Positions 8,590-18,877 of a DNA stretch of 64,000 nucleotides are shown here, one piece after another. Both the position numbers and the translations under genes were made by a program. Numbering within the stretch: position 1 is the stretch's first letter; every line of letters begins with the position of its first letter. The stretch is from NCBI RefSeq assembly GCF_003206495.1, contig NZ_NKUF01000002.1:62001-126000 (forward strand), in the 5' to 3' direction. The notes beneath the pieces are model-generated. The model was not told the DNA's origin, did not search any database, and saw only the letters and a program-made list of their open reading frames with translations. The stretch comes from Gluconacetobacter entanii (GTDB taxonomy: Bacteria; Pseudomonadota; Alphaproteobacteria; Acetobacterales; Acetobacteraceae).

Positions 8590-9564
8590 ATGATGGCCAT
8601 GCAGGCATGCGCATGTTTTCTGGACTGGATGGCGGATGAACGCCGTGCCTCTCCCCGCACGGTGGAGGCCTATCGCGGGGACCTTCACCGCTTCATCGAA
8701 TTCCTTGGCACCCATATCGGGGGCGAGGTCGATGTGGCGGCGCTCGATACGCTCGGCCTTGCGGACCTGCGGGCATGGCTTGCGTTCGAACATGACCAGG
8801 CGCTGCGCCCGCGTCCGGGCCACCGTGTCACCACCCGCGACCGCGCGGCGCGCACGCGCGCACGACGGGTTTCGGCGCTGCGTTCCTTCTTCCGCTACCT
8901 CGCGCGGCATCATGGGGTGGACAATCCCGCGCCGACGCTGCTTGCGGCCCCACGGGTGAAGAAGACCCTGCCGCGCCCGCTGAACCATGAAGACGCGCTC
9001 GAAGTGCCGCAGGGTGTTGCGGAAATCGCGCATACGCCCATGGCACGCATGCGCGATGGGGCGCTGTTCCTGCTGCTGTATGGCTGTGGCCTGCGCATTT
9101 CGGAGGCACTGTCGCTCGACATTACCGACCTTGACCGTGCCATGGCGCTGGGCGGTGGGGCGGATGAAGGCGTGCTGCGCATCAAAGGCAAGGGTGGCAA
9201 GGAACGCATGGTGCCCATCCTGCCGGTGGTGGGACGTACCTTACGCGAATGGCGACGCCACCATCCCGCTCCCCTTGCCGGGGCCCCGCTGTTCCCCGGC
9301 GTGCGCGGTGGCCGCCTGCAACCCGCCGTGGCGCAGCGCGCGATGCGGGCATGGCGGCACATGGCGGGCCTGCCGGAACATGCAACCCCGCACGCGCTGC
9401 GTCATTCATTTGCAACGCACCTGATGGAGGGCGGCGCGGACCTGCGCGTGATCCAGGAACTGCTGGGCCATGCCAGCCTGTCCACGACGCAGCGTTATAC
9501 CCTTGCCGACGAATCGCGGCTGCTTGACGTATGGAGCCGTGCCCATCCCCGCGCGCAGGTGTAG
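8590..9564 (+). CDS. xerC: Tyrosine recombinase XerC
   Basis: This 324-residue site-specific recombinase acts with XerD at dif to resolve chromosome dimers. The full catalytic set is visible: R169 (CGLRISE), K201 (GKGGKER), H268 and R271 (TPHALRHSFATH), H294 (LLGHASLSTT) and nucleophile Y303 in QRYT. An N-terminal SAM-like core-binding domain covers residues 8-110. The start is the first ATG of an ATGATG pair, preceded by a purine-rich AGGGGGA; the open frame runs far upstream, but that part is antisense to priA. pip follows after 36 bases, so the two are probably co-transcribed. It is called XerC rather than XerD from overall sequence; no dif site was found in this window. Confidence 0.92.
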   Translation: MMAMQACACFLDWMADERRASPRTVEAYRGDLHRFIEFLGTHIGGEVDVAALDTLGLADLRAWLAFEHDQALRPRPGHRVTTRDRAARTRARRVSALRSFFRYLARHHGVDNPAPTLLAAPRVKKTLPRPLNHEDALEVPQGVAEIAHTPMARMRDGALFLLLYGCGLRISEALSLDITDLDRAMALGGGADEGVLRIKGKGGKERMVPILPVVGRTLREWRRHHPAPLAGAPLFPGVRGGRLQPAVAQRAMRAWRHMAGLPEHATPHALRHSFATHLMEGGADLRVIQELLGHASLSTTQRYTLADESRLLDVWSRAHPRAQV

Positions 9565-10560
<996 letters not shown>

Positions 10561-10562
10561 GA

Positions 10563-11585
10563 ATGGCGGTGCTTCCTCCCGGCCGTCACCTGTCCTCATG
10601 GCGCGTCGTGGCCTGCATGTTCGTGCTGCCGTGCTGCCTGCAGGCGTGGCCTGCCCATGCGCAGGACGACGGGGCACGGCTGTGTTCGCGCCGCCATGTC
10701 GCGCAGGTGCCGCTGCGCAATGATGGCGGATACCTGTCGATTGTCGCGCAGGTGGCCGGGCGTGACCTCAGCCTGCTGGTGGATACGGGATCGGATGGCG
10801 GCCTGCTGACGCCCGAAATGGTGCATCGTCTGCGCCTTGGCCTCGACCCGGACCAGCAGACGGTGGTCCATGGGACGGGGGGCACGGCGCATGCCACGCC
10901 CAACGCCATCGTGCCCGACCTGCGCATCGGCGGGATCGATTTCGGCGTCATGTCCGCGCCGGTAGGCGTGCTGCCGGGACAGCCCATGATCACGCCGCCG
11001 ATCGGGGGGCTGATCGGCGGGGATATCCTCTCACGCTTCGACCTCGACATGGATGTGCCCAACGGGCAACTGGGCCTGTGGGAGGTGCATGCGGATTCCA
11101 TCGCCTGCGCGCAGCCCCCGGCATGGACGGGATGGTATGACACGCTGCCGCTGCAACGGCAGGAAAACCGCTTCATGCTGAGCGTGCGCATCAACGGGCA
11201 GCAGGTGATGGCGCTGCTCGACAGTGGCGCGCGCTCGCGCATTGTCTCGCCCCGGCTGGCCGCGCGCCTTGGCGTGCCCGCGCAGAAGCTCGAGACCGAT
11301 CCCGGTGGCGTCACCAGCGGGATCGACGGGCATGAGGACGTCTATCACTGGCACCGTTTCGACAGCCTGCAGATCGGACACGAACTCGAACGCAATCCCG
11401 TCATGACGGTCGCCCCCCTGCGTGAAGGGCTGGAGATGCTGCTGGGTTCGGACTGGTTCGCGGCGCACCGGGTCTGGATTTCGTATGCGACCGGGCAGGC
11501 GTTTGTCAGGCCCGCGGCCAGCACGGCAGCGCCTGCCGTAAAGCATCCTGCGGCGGCGCCGGTGGTAAGCCACCCGCAGCCATGA
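10563..11585 (+). CDS. Secreted retropepsin-like aspartyl protease family protein
   Basis: This protein of about 340 residues carries two copies of a pepsin/retropepsin-type half-site: LLVDTGSDGGLL in the first half and ALLDSGARSRIV in the second. Each is followed by an IGG/LLGSDW-type flap-end segment, so one chain may supply both catalytic aspartates. The N-terminus has a signal peptide (hydrophobic VVACMFVLPCC, then a predicted cut after AHA), so it should act in the periplasm. The start at 10563 lies two bases after the pip stop; an ATG at 10617 would shorten the signal. The tail is Ala/Pro/Val-rich. Target and true protease activity are unproven. Confidence 0.8.
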   Translation: MAVLPPGRHLSSWRVVACMFVLPCCLQAWPAHAQDDGARLCSRRHVAQVPLRNDGGYLSIVAQVAGRDLSLLVDTGSDGGLLTPEMVHRLRLGLDPDQQTVVHGTGGTAHATPNAIVPDLRIGGIDFGVMSAPVGVLPGQPMITPPIGGLIGGDILSRFDLDMDVPNGQLGLWEVHADSIACAQPPAWTGWYDTLPLQRQENRFMLSVRINGQQVMALLDSGARSRIVSPRLAARLGVPAQKLETDPGGVTSGIDGHEDVYHWHRFDSLQIGHELERNPVMTVAPLREGLEMLLGSDWFAAHRVWISYATGQAFVRPAASTAAPAVKHPAAAPVVSHPQP

Positions 11586-11606
11586 GGGGTATGTGAAGGC
11601 GGAATG

Positions 11607-11687
11607 AAAGTTTTCGGGTGCGGCCTTTTTTTTGAAAAGGGCAGCGTTCTTTGAAGCTTTTTGAAAAAAGCTTCACCAAAAACTTTT
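11607..11687 (+). repeat. Two-hairpin intergenic repeat, copy 3 (forward)
   Basis: A complete copy with a GAAAGTTTTCGGGTG left end, a degenerate first hairpin (GCGGCC.../GGGCAGC), the GAAGCTTTTT...AAAAAAGCTTC second hairpin and a CACCAAAAACTTTT right end. It lies 22 bases after the aspartyl protease stop. Confidence 0.8.
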
Positions 11688-11717
11688 GAACGATTGCACG
11701 CAGGTTTGCTGCGGGAG

Positions 11718-11754
11718 TTCATCCCGTCCCCGCATGGGAGGAGGACGGGATGAA
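11718..11754 (-). terminator. Hairpin downstream of the small secreted protein gene
   Basis: A perfect 12-bp stem, TTCATCCCGTCC (11718-11729) with GGACGGGATGAA (11743-11754), begins seven bases past the stop of the minus-strand gene. No T-run follows on that strand, so terminator function is likely but not certain. Confidence 0.5.
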
Positions 11755-11760
11755 GGGAAA

Positions 11761-12258
11761 TCAGCCCTTCAGGTGGGCGTTGCACACGCTGTAATACCCG
11801 CCGCCACGCTGGATCCAGCGCAGGCCGCCATTGGCGTTGGTCGCCTTGTTCGCGTTGTACTGGTCAAGGCAGGTGTGCAGGCGGGCCTTGCCTGTCGCTT
11901 CCTTGGCGTATTTGGGTGAAACCGCGCTCGGCAGGGTGGCGTTCGTCGCGGCCGGTGCGGCGGTGCTTGCCGCAGCGGCGGGTGCGGCGGCGGGCTTGGG
12001 GGCTTCGGCGGGTGCGGCCGCAGGGGCGGTGGCCGGTGTCGCCGCCGTGGCCGGGGTGGCGGCGTCATCGCACTGCGCGGCCTTGAACGCCTTGTAGGTC
12101 TGTCCGTTCAGGGTGCCGGCGGTGCGGGCGGTCACGAATTTCTGGTGGCAGGATTTCGACGTTTCACGGGCATGTCCGGTGACGGGCGACAGGCTCAGTG
12201 CGGCCGGAAGTACAAGGGCCATGACGGCGGTCAGGCAGGCGCGGCGGGAAAAAATCAT
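11761..12258 (-). CDS. Small secreted Ala/Pro-rich protein (PsiF-like cysteine repeats)
   Basis: This 165-residue protein has a clear signal peptide (MIFSRRACLTAVMAL..., predicted cut after GHA). The mature part begins with an SCHQKF...NGQTYKAFKAAQC segment, in which two cysteines bracket an amphipathic helix. An Ala/Pro linker of about 50 residues follows, then a second cysteine-bracketed segment, TCLDQYNANK...VCN. The first segment resembles the cysteine repeats of PsiF-type periplasmic proteins and similar alphaproteobacterial proteins, but function is unknown. The start is at 12258 just before the signal peptide; the open frame continues upstream without similarity. It lies 73 bases behind the PII gene and may share its transcript. 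Confidence 0.7.
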   Translation of the reverse strand: MIFSRRACLTAVMALVLPAALSLSPVTGHARETSKSCHQKFVTARTAGTLNGQTYKAFKAAQCDDAATPATAATPATAPAAAPAEAPKPAAAPAAAASTAAPAATNATLPSAVSPKYAKEATGKARLHTCLDQYNANKATNANGGLRWIQRGGGYYSVCNAHLKG

Positions 12259-12331
12259 GAAAAATGGTCCTCCGGTATGATGGGGCAGGCTGTGATGAAA
12301 AGGATTGGGCGCCGCGCGGGGCGGGATGTGC

Positions 12332-12736
<405 letters not shown>

Positions 12737-12921
12737 CTATACCGCGAGTGTGAGAGACATGTCATCCGTCTTGCATCGCCTGTGCGTCGGTTGGCATCGG
12801 TGCGCAGCGTTTGGACAGCGGATGCGTTGCATGCCATATCTGCGTTGCATTGCGCGTGAACACCCCGGCGGGGCCTGCGGTTCCCCCGCGGCGGCCACTG
12901 ATCAGGACAGAGACGAAGACC

Positions 12922-14157
12922 ATGAGCGAACACATGACACCCCCCCCGCCCACCCAGGCGGACGCGATGGAGGTCGATGTCTGCATCGTGGGGGCAGGCC
13001 CGGTGGGCGCGACCCTTGCATGCCGCCTGGCGGTGGAGGGGATGCGCGTGGTCATCATCGACCGCGCCGCCCTGCCGCCGATGGAACATCCTGCCTTTGA
13101 CGGTCGCGCCTATGCCATCGCGGCCGGGTCGCGCCGCCTGCTGGAGGCGGCGGGCGTGTGGCGGAACCTGCCGATGCCGTCATGCGACATCCGCGAAATC
13201 CGTGTCACCGATGGCCGTCCGGGGCAGCCGCCTTCGCCGCTGTTCCTCGAATTCGGGCGCGAGGATGCGACCGAGCCATTCGGTTCCATGATCGAGGCGC
13301 GTGCCCTGCGTGTCGCGCTGAACGCCACGCTGCACGCAACGCCCGGTGTCACCGTCCTTGCCCCGGACGAGGCCACGGTCGTGCGCCGGGCCGAAGGCGC
13401 GCTGGTGACGACACGCAGCGGGCGCACCATCTCCGCGCGCCTTGTCGTCGCGGCGGAGGGACGGCGCAGCCCCCTGCGCACGCAGGCCGGGATCGTGGTG
13501 ACGCGCCTGCCGTACCACCAGTGCGGGATCGTGTGCGCCGTGGCCCATGAACGCCCGCATGAAGGCCGCGCGCTGGAACATTTCCTGCCCGCCGGCCCGT
13601 TCGCGCAACTGCCGATGGCGGGGACGGCGGAACATCCCAACCTGTCCGCGCTGGTCTGGACGGACGAAGAAAAGCTGGCCCACCGCCTTGCGGAACTGCC
13701 GGACGAGGCCTTTACCCACGAAATCCACCGGCGCATGGGCGACTGGCTGGGGGCCGTAACCCCGGTGGGACGGCGCTGGGTCTATCCGCTGTCGGCGCAG
13801 TATGCGCAGCGCTACATCGACACGCGCCTCGTGCTGGTGGGGGATTCGGCCCACGGGATCCATCCCATTGCCGGACAGGGGCTCAACCTTGGCTTCCGCG
13901 ACGTGATCGCGCTGTCGGACATCCTGGCGGGCGTGCATGCGCGTGGTGGCGATGTGGGCGCGCCCGATGTCCTGCGCGATTACCAGGCGCGCTGCCGCCC
14001 GGCCAACATGCTGATGCTCGCGGCGACGGATGCGCTCGAACGGCTGTTTGGCAACGACAATCCCGTACTGCGCCTGGCGCGTGATATCGGGCTGGCGGGG
14101 GTGAACCGCATCACGCCGCTGCGCCGGGCGTTCGCGCGCCACGCCATGGGGCTGTAA
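12922..14157 (+). CDS. UbiH/UbiF/VisC-family FAD-dependent hydroxylase
   Basis: This 411-residue class A flavoprotein monooxygenase is probably a ubiquinone-ring hydroxylase. The ADP-binding motif GAGPVG is at residues 24-29, a DG fingerprint follows in the middle, and the ribityl-binding motif GDSAHGIHPIAGQG starts near residue 307. These features match the Ubi-OHases family (UbiH, UbiF, UbiI, UbiL); which ring position it hydroxylates cannot be decided here. The start is the ATG at 12922, after a purine-rich stretch; upstream in-frame sequence is not family-like. It is divergent from the PII gene and 57 bases ahead of cysE. Confidence 0.88.
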   Translation: MSEHMTPPPPTQADAMEVDVCIVGAGPVGATLACRLAVEGMRVVIIDRAALPPMEHPAFDGRAYAIAAGSRRLLEAAGVWRNLPMPSCDIREIRVTDGRPGQPPSPLFLEFGREDATEPFGSMIEARALRVALNATLHATPGVTVLAPDEATVVRRAEGALVTTRSGRTISARLVVAAEGRRSPLRTQAGIVVTRLPYHQCGIVCAVAHERPHEGRALEHFLPAGPFAQLPMAGTAEHPNLSALVWTDEEKLAHRLAELPDEAFTHEIHRRMGDWLGAVTPVGRRWVYPLSAQYAQRYIDTRLVLVGDSAHGIHPIAGQGLNLGFRDVIALSDILAGVHARGGDVGAPDVLRDYQARCRPANMLMLAATDALERLFGNDNPVLRLARDIGLAGVNRITPLRRAFARHAMGL

Positions 14158-14214
14158 CGGGTCGCCTGCGCGTTTCGTGTTATCCTTTCGTCTTTCCTGA
14201 ACGGACGCTCCGAC

Positions 14215-15078
14215 ATGTCTGAACGTCAATCCACCCCTCCCATGACCAACCACAGCCGCCCGCCGGTCCTGCCGCCCACGCTGTCGGGCATCGATATCGA
14301 CGCCCTGTGGCATGAGATCGTCGAGGGGGCGTGCGGGTGCTGCGACCCGCTGGTCAAGGGCCTGCTGGCCACCGGGATCCGCAACCATGCGACCTTTGGC
14401 GCGGCCCTTGCGGCGCTGATCGGGCGCAAGCTGGACGATCGCGCCGTCGCGGACGATGCGCTGTCCGAACTGGTGACGGAGGTGTTCGCCGCCGATCCCG
14501 ATATCGTTGCCGCCGCCGCCGCCGACCTTGTCGCCATCCGCGAACGCGATCCCGCGACGGGCAATTACGCGACGCCCTTCCTGTTCTTCAAGGGATACCA
14601 CGCGGTGCAGAGCTATCGCGTCGCGCACTGGCTATGGAACAACGGGCGCGAATATCTTGCGCTGCACCTGCAAAGCCGGTCTTCGGAACTGTTTGCGGTG
14701 GACATCCACCCGGCCGCGCGCCTTGGGCGGCGCATCCTGTTCGACCATGGCACGGGCATCGTGATTGGCGAGACCTCGGTGCTGGAGGACGATGTCTACC
14801 TCCTGCAGGGGGTGACGCTGGGCGGCACGGGCAAGAACGTGGGCGACCGCCATCCCAAGGTGCGGCGCGGCGTGCTGATCGGGGCGGGGGCCAAGATCAT
14901 GGGCAATATCGAGATCGGGGAAGGGGCGAAGATCGGCGCGGGGTCGATCGTCCTTGAATCGGTCGCACCCTATACCACCGTCGTCGGCAATCCCGCGCGC
15001 GCGGTGGGCACGCGCCATTCCTCGCTTCCGGCCTTTACCATGGACCAGATGCTTCCGCCGCTCGACTACATCATCTGA
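14215..15078 (+). CDS. cysE: Serine O-acetyltransferase
   Basis: This 287-residue enzyme makes O-acetylserine from serine and acetyl-CoA, the first step of cysteine synthesis. It has the N-terminal helical SATase domain (with FFKGYHAVQSYRVAHWLW) and a left-handed beta-helix of hexapeptide repeats containing DIHPAARLG, FDHGTGIVIGE and GVTLGGTGK. The catalytic His/Asp pair lies in the HPAARLG/DHGTG region. The C-terminal tail is longer than minimal and ends in DYII, an Ile-ended tail of the kind that docks into cysteine synthase. The stop overlaps the next start by one base (TGATG), so translation is coupled to the flavoprotein gene. Confidence 0.95.
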   Translation: MSERQSTPPMTNHSRPPVLPPTLSGIDIDALWHEIVEGACGCCDPLVKGLLATGIRNHATFGAALAALIGRKLDDRAVADDALSELVTEVFAADPDIVAAAAADLVAIRERDPATGNYATPFLFFKGYHAVQSYRVAHWLWNNGREYLALHLQSRSSELFAVDIHPAARLGRRILFDHGTGIVIGETSVLEDDVYLLQGVTLGGTGKNVGDRHPKVRRGVLIGAGAKIMGNIEIGEGAKIGAGSIVLESVAPYTTVVGNPARAVGTRHSSLPAFTMDQMLPPLDYII

Positions 15079-16346
15079 TGGCGGGGCCCGGCGCGCGCGA
15101 TACTGGCGGGGCGGATGTCGTCGTCGTGGGTGGCGGCCCGGCGGGCCTGTCGGCGGCGGAGGTCCTGTCCGCCGCCGGATGCCGCGTGTGTGTGCTGGAA
15201 CAGCGCCCCACCGTGGGGCGGAAGTTCATGATGGCCGGGCGCGGCGGGCTGAACCTGACACATTCCGAACCGATGGCGCGTTTCATGGCGCGTTATGGCG
15301 TGGCGCGGCCCCACCTTGATGCCGCCCTTGCGGCCTTTGGTCCCGATGACATGCGTGCATGGGCGGCGGGACTGGGGCAGCCCTGCTATGTCGGCAGCAG
15401 CGGCCGGGTCTTTCCCGTCGCGATGAAGGCCTCCCCCCTGCTGCGGGCATGGATTGCGCGGCTGGAGGGGGCGGGCGTGCGGATCATGACGCGGCATCGC
15501 TGGCTTGGCTGGGACGCGGCGGGGCATGTCCGTGTCGCGGGGCCGGACGGGACGGAGGCCAGCCTGCACGCCGATGCGCTGGTGCTGGCGACGGGTGGGG
15601 CAAGCTGGGCGCGGCTGGGGGCCGATGGCGCATGGCGCGACATCGTGGCGGCGCGTGGCGTGGGCGTTGCCCCGTTCCGGCCCGCCAATTGCGGCTTTCG
15701 CATTCTCTGGTCCGACCTGATGCGTACCCGCTTCGAGGGCGCGCCCCTGCACGGGATCGCCCTGCGGATCGGCGATCTCTGCGCACGCGGGGAGGCCGTG
15801 GTCACCCGCAACGGGATCGAGGGCGGCGTGGTCTATGCCCTGTCCGCGCCCATCCGCGATGCGATTGCACGACAGGGACAGGCGCGCATCCATATCGACC
15901 TGCGTCCCGACATGGACATCGCGCAGGTGACGCAGCGTCTGGCGCGCGTGCGAGGACGCGAAAGCGTGTCGAATCTGCTGCGCAAGGCGCTGCGCCTGTC
16001 GCCGGTCATGCTCGCCCTCCTGCGCGAGGGGGCGGGCGTCAGCCTGCCGCGTGAACCGGGGGCGCTGGCGGCCCTGATCAAGGACGTGCCGCTGGTGGTG
16101 GAGGGGACGGATGACCTTGACCGGGCGATTTCGGTGGCCGGTGGCGTGCGCTGGGACGATGTGGACGCGCACCTGATGCTGCGCGCGCTGCCCGGCGTGT
16201 TCGTCGCGGGGGAAATGGTGGATTGGGAAGCGCCCACCGGCGGCTACCTGCTGCAGGCCTGCATTGCGATGGGGCGCTGGGCGGCGGATGGCGTGGTGCA
16301 ATGGTTGCATGACACCCCCAAGGGGCTGTATCCGTCAGCGCCATGA
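15078..16346 (+). CDS. TIGR03862 family (HI0933-like) flavoprotein
   Basis: This 422-residue FAD-binding protein has GGGPAG at residues 18-23, followed by the GRKFMMAGRGGLNLTHSE segment that defines the HI0933/YhiN-like group. The C-terminus carries the GVFVAGEMVDWEAPTGGYLLQ motif that closes the FAD site. The TIGR03862 subgroup is mainly proteobacterial and has no established substrate. The start overlaps the cysE stop by one base, and its stop overlaps the next start by four (ATGA). Coupling to cysE is notable but does not by itself define a role. Confidence 0.88.
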   Translation: MAGPGARDTGGADVVVVGGGPAGLSAAEVLSAAGCRVCVLEQRPTVGRKFMMAGRGGLNLTHSEPMARFMARYGVARPHLDAALAAFGPDDMRAWAAGLGQPCYVGSSGRVFPVAMKASPLLRAWIARLEGAGVRIMTRHRWLGWDAAGHVRVAGPDGTEASLHADALVLATGGASWARLGADGAWRDIVAARGVGVAPFRPANCGFRILWSDLMRTRFEGAPLHGIALRIGDLCARGEAVVTRNGIEGGVVYALSAPIRDAIARQGQARIHIDLRPDMDIAQVTQRLARVRGRESVSNLLRKALRLSPVMLALLREGAGVSLPREPGALAALIKDVPLVVEGTDDLDRAISVAGGVRWDDVDAHLMLRALPGVFVAGEMVDWEAPTGGYLLQACIAMGRWAADGVVQWLHDTPKGLYPSAP

Positions 16347-17842
16347 CGGTAGCGATCACGATTGGGGAGAGACGCGGGGCCACCGCAGGCGATGGCCCCG
16401 TCACGATGGACCTTGCGGAACTGCTGTCCACCCGCCTGCTGGTGCAGGGCAATTCCGGGTCGGGCAAGTCGCACCTGCTGCGCCGCCTGCTGGAACAGTC
16501 CGCGCGTCTGGTGCAGCAGGCGATCATCGACCCCGAAGGCGATTTCGTCAGCCTTGCCGACCGTTACGGCCATCTGGTCATCGACGCCGCCGAACATACC
16601 GAGGCCGCGCTGCAGGCGGCGGGCGAGCGCATGCGCGTGCATCGCGCCTCCGTCGTGCTGAACCTCGAAGGCGTGGATGCGGAGGTGCAGATGCGCCGGG
16701 CTGCCGCCTTCCTTGGCGGCATGTTCGAGGTGCCGCGCGAATACTGGTATCCCGTGGTCGTCGTGGTCGATGAGGCGCAGATGTTCGCCCCGGCGGCGGC
16801 GGGCGAGGTCTCGGACGAGGCCCGGCGCGCTTCCCTTGGCGCGATGACCAACCTGATGTGCCGCGGGCGCAAGCGCGGGCTTGCGGGCATCATCGCGACG
16901 CAGCGGCTGGCGAAACTGGCGAAGAATGTCGCGGCGGAGGCCTCCAATTTCCTGATGGGGCGCACCTTCCTCGATATCGACATGATGCGCGCCGCCGACC
17001 TGCTGGGCATGGAGCGCAGGCAGGCCGAAAGCTTCCGCGACCTTGAACGTGGCTGTTTCGTCGCCCTCGGCCCCGCCATCAGCCGCCGTCCGCTGGCGGT
17101 GCGGATCGGCCCGGTGGAAACCGAAAGCCGCTCGGCCGGGCCTGCCCTGATGCCGTTCGAACCCACCGCCCCGACCGAGGAAATCCGCGAACTGATCCTT
17201 ACCCCCGTGCCGGAGCGTGAACTGCCCGCGCGTACGCCGCGTCCCGTGGCCCCGCCGCCCGACATCCTTGCGCAACTGGCGGCCCATGCGGATGTCGCCC
17301 GCGCGGAAGCCGAGGTGGAGGCACAGGCCACGCCCGAGATCGACCCCGCAGAACAGAAGCAGCGTTTCGCCGCGATCCTTGCCGACATATTGCAAGACGA
17401 GGAAGCAGGATTCCGTCCGGTCCATGTGCTGTATCAGGATTTCCTCGTGCGCTGCCGGATCGAGGGAATGGGACGTCAGGCGTTGGACATGCCGCGTTTC
17501 CGTCGCGCGCTGGCGACCGCGCGGGCCGGCGTGGATGCCCGCACGGCGCAGACTGATGTGTGGCAGCAGGCCGAACAGATGGCCTCCGCCCTGCCCGAAG
17601 ACGTGCAGGGGATCTTCCTGCTGATTGCCCGCAGTGCGCTGGAAAAGCTGCCGTGCCCGTCGGATGCGACGATCGCGCGTGCCTATGGCACTCATTCGCT
17701 GGGCCGGGCGCGGCGGCAACTGGCGTATCTGGAGGAACAGAACGTCATCGTCCTGCGCATGGACGGGATGGGCCGACGCAGTGCCGTTATCGTCGGCCTT
17801 GGCTGGGAAACCGCACCGGCCCTGCCCGACGCACCCGCGTAA
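16343..17842 (+). CDS. HerA-like P-loop ATPase (DUF87 family)
   Basis: This 499-residue ATPase has Walker A GNSGSGKS at 36-43, Walker B VVVVDEAQ ending at Q146 and an arginine-rich CRGRKRGL sensor segment, as in the HerA/FtsK-like helicase group. It lacks the N-terminal HAS barrel of true HerA, and the C-terminal 250 residues are unique, with an A/E-rich coiled stretch and a possible winged-helix end (ARAYGTHSLGRARRQLAYLEEQ). No nurA nuclease gene is nearby, so it is not a standard HerA-NurA end-resection pair. It is co-translated with the TIGR03862 flavoprotein. A DNA-handling role is inference. Confidence 0.8.
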   Translation: MTVAITIGERRGATAGDGPVTMDLAELLSTRLLVQGNSGSGKSHLLRRLLEQSARLVQQAIIDPEGDFVSLADRYGHLVIDAAEHTEAALQAAGERMRVHRASVVLNLEGVDAEVQMRRAAAFLGGMFEVPREYWYPVVVVVDEAQMFAPAAAGEVSDEARRASLGAMTNLMCRGRKRGLAGIIATQRLAKLAKNVAAEASNFLMGRTFLDIDMMRAADLLGMERRQAESFRDLERGCFVALGPAISRRPLAVRIGPVETESRSAGPALMPFEPTAPTEEIRELILTPVPERELPARTPRPVAPPPDILAQLAAHADVARAEAEVEAQATPEIDPAEQKQRFAAILADILQDEEAGFRPVHVLYQDFLVRCRIEGMGRQALDMPRFRRALATARAGVDARTAQTDVWQQAEQMASALPEDVQGIFLLIARSALEKLPCPSDATIARAYGTHSLGRARRQLAYLEEQNVIVLRMDGMGRRSAVIVGLGWETAPALPDAPA

Positions 17843-17863
17843 GGGAATGTCCTGAAAACATTC

Positions 17864-17946
17864 AGAAGTTTTTGGTGAAGCTTTTTCCAAAAAGCTTCGA
17901 AAGACGCCGCCTTTTTGAAAAAGATGGACCCCAAGAACTTTTTTTT
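17864..17946 (-). repeat. Two-hairpin intergenic repeat, copy 4 (reverse)
   Basis: An inverted copy: the GAAGCTTTTT...AAAAAGCTTC hairpin comes first and the GCCGCC hairpin second, ending in an A/T-rich AGAACTTTTTT. It lies between the HerA-like ATPase and the beta-lactamase gene. Confidence 0.8.
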
Positions 17947-18016
17947 GACTTTTCAGGGTTCACGGATATTTTCAGATCATATCCTGAAACCTGTACCGAA
18001 ATGAATCGGGGAACAT

Positions 18017-18877
18017 ATGCGGCGTCGCGATTTCATGTCATGCGGATCTGCCGCCATGCTGTTCCCGGCCTTTGCCCGTGCGGCGGTGCCTTCCATCCTT
18101 TCCGATTATGAACACGCCACGGGCGGGCATGTCGGCGTCTATGCCCACAATATCGCAACCGGGCGCAGGCTGCTGTGGCGCGCGAACGAACGCTTTGTCA
18201 TGTGTTCCACCTTCAAGGCGTCGCTGGCGGCCTGCGTGCTGTCGCATGTCGATCAGGGGCGCGACGGGCTGGACCATATCATTCCCCTGACCGCTGCCGA
18301 CATTCAGGACTGGTACGCCCCCGTGGCAAAGGCCGCACTGGCGCAGGGACGCGCTGGCCTGTCGGTGGGGGACATGTGCGAGGGCGCCGTGGAGCAGAGT
18401 GACAATAGCTGCGCCACGTTGCTGCTGTCGCGCATTGGCGGGCCATCCGCGCTGACGGCGTTCTGGCGCGCGATGGGGGATACCACGACACGTCTGGATG
18501 ATCCCGAACCGTACCTGAACCGCACGCCTGCCGGTGGGGTGCGCGATACCACGACGCCTGCGTCCATGGCGGCGATCATCCAGAAACTGGTGCTGGGCAC
18601 GGTCCTGTCGGCGCCGTCACGCGCACTCCTGACCCGCTGGCTGGTCGGATGCCAGACGGGGAAGAACCGGTTGCGTGCAGGATTGCCGGCGAACTGGGTG
18701 GTGGGGGACAAGACCGGCAACAATGCCCGTGACGCCGCAGGTGATATCGCGGTGGCATGGCCCCGGCCCGATACGCCCATTGTCATGTGCGTCTATACGC
18801 GCGGTGGGACACCCACGGAACAGCAGTTCGCCGCAGTCTTTTCCGGTATCGGACGGCTGGTGGCGCAGACCTTGTGA
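18017..18877 (+). CDS. bla: Class A beta-lactamase
   Basis: This 286-residue periplasmic serine beta-lactamase hydrolyses penicillins and related drugs. All class A motifs are present: S64-TF-K67, S128-D-N130, E164-PYL-N168 (omega loop) and K232-T-G234. The N-terminus MRRRDFM followed by a short hydrophobic stretch looks like a Tat signal, cut after ARA. C63 before the nucleophile is shared with several lineages, but no partner cysteine follows KTG, so the carbapenemase-type disulfide is absent. No regulator gene is adjacent. It is monocistronic and bracketed by inverted copies of the dispersed repeat. Spectrum is unknown. Confidence 0.93.
   Translation: MRRRDFMSCGSAAMLFPAFARAAVPSILSDYEHATGGHVGVYAHNIATGRRLLWRANERFVMCSTFKASLAACVLSHVDQGRDGLDHIIPLTAADIQDWYAPVAKAALAQGRAGLSVGDMCEGAVEQSDNSCATLLLSRIGGPSALTAFWRAMGDTTTRLDDPEPYLNRTPAGGVRDTTTPASMAAIIQKLVLGTVLSAPSRALLTRWLVGCQTGKNRLRAGLPANWVVGDKTGNNARDAAGDIAVAWPRPDTPIVMCVYTRGGTPTEQQFAAVFSGIGRLVAQTL

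Noticed and set aside
13180-14628. Minus-strand open frame of about 480 codons opposite the UbiH-type gene and cysE
   Set aside because: It runs across two certain genes and encodes basic low-complexity sequence.
18017-18877. Carbapenemase-type class A enzyme, suggested by Cys before the active-site Ser
   Set aside because: The partner cysteine after KTG is absent, so the defining disulfide cannot form.
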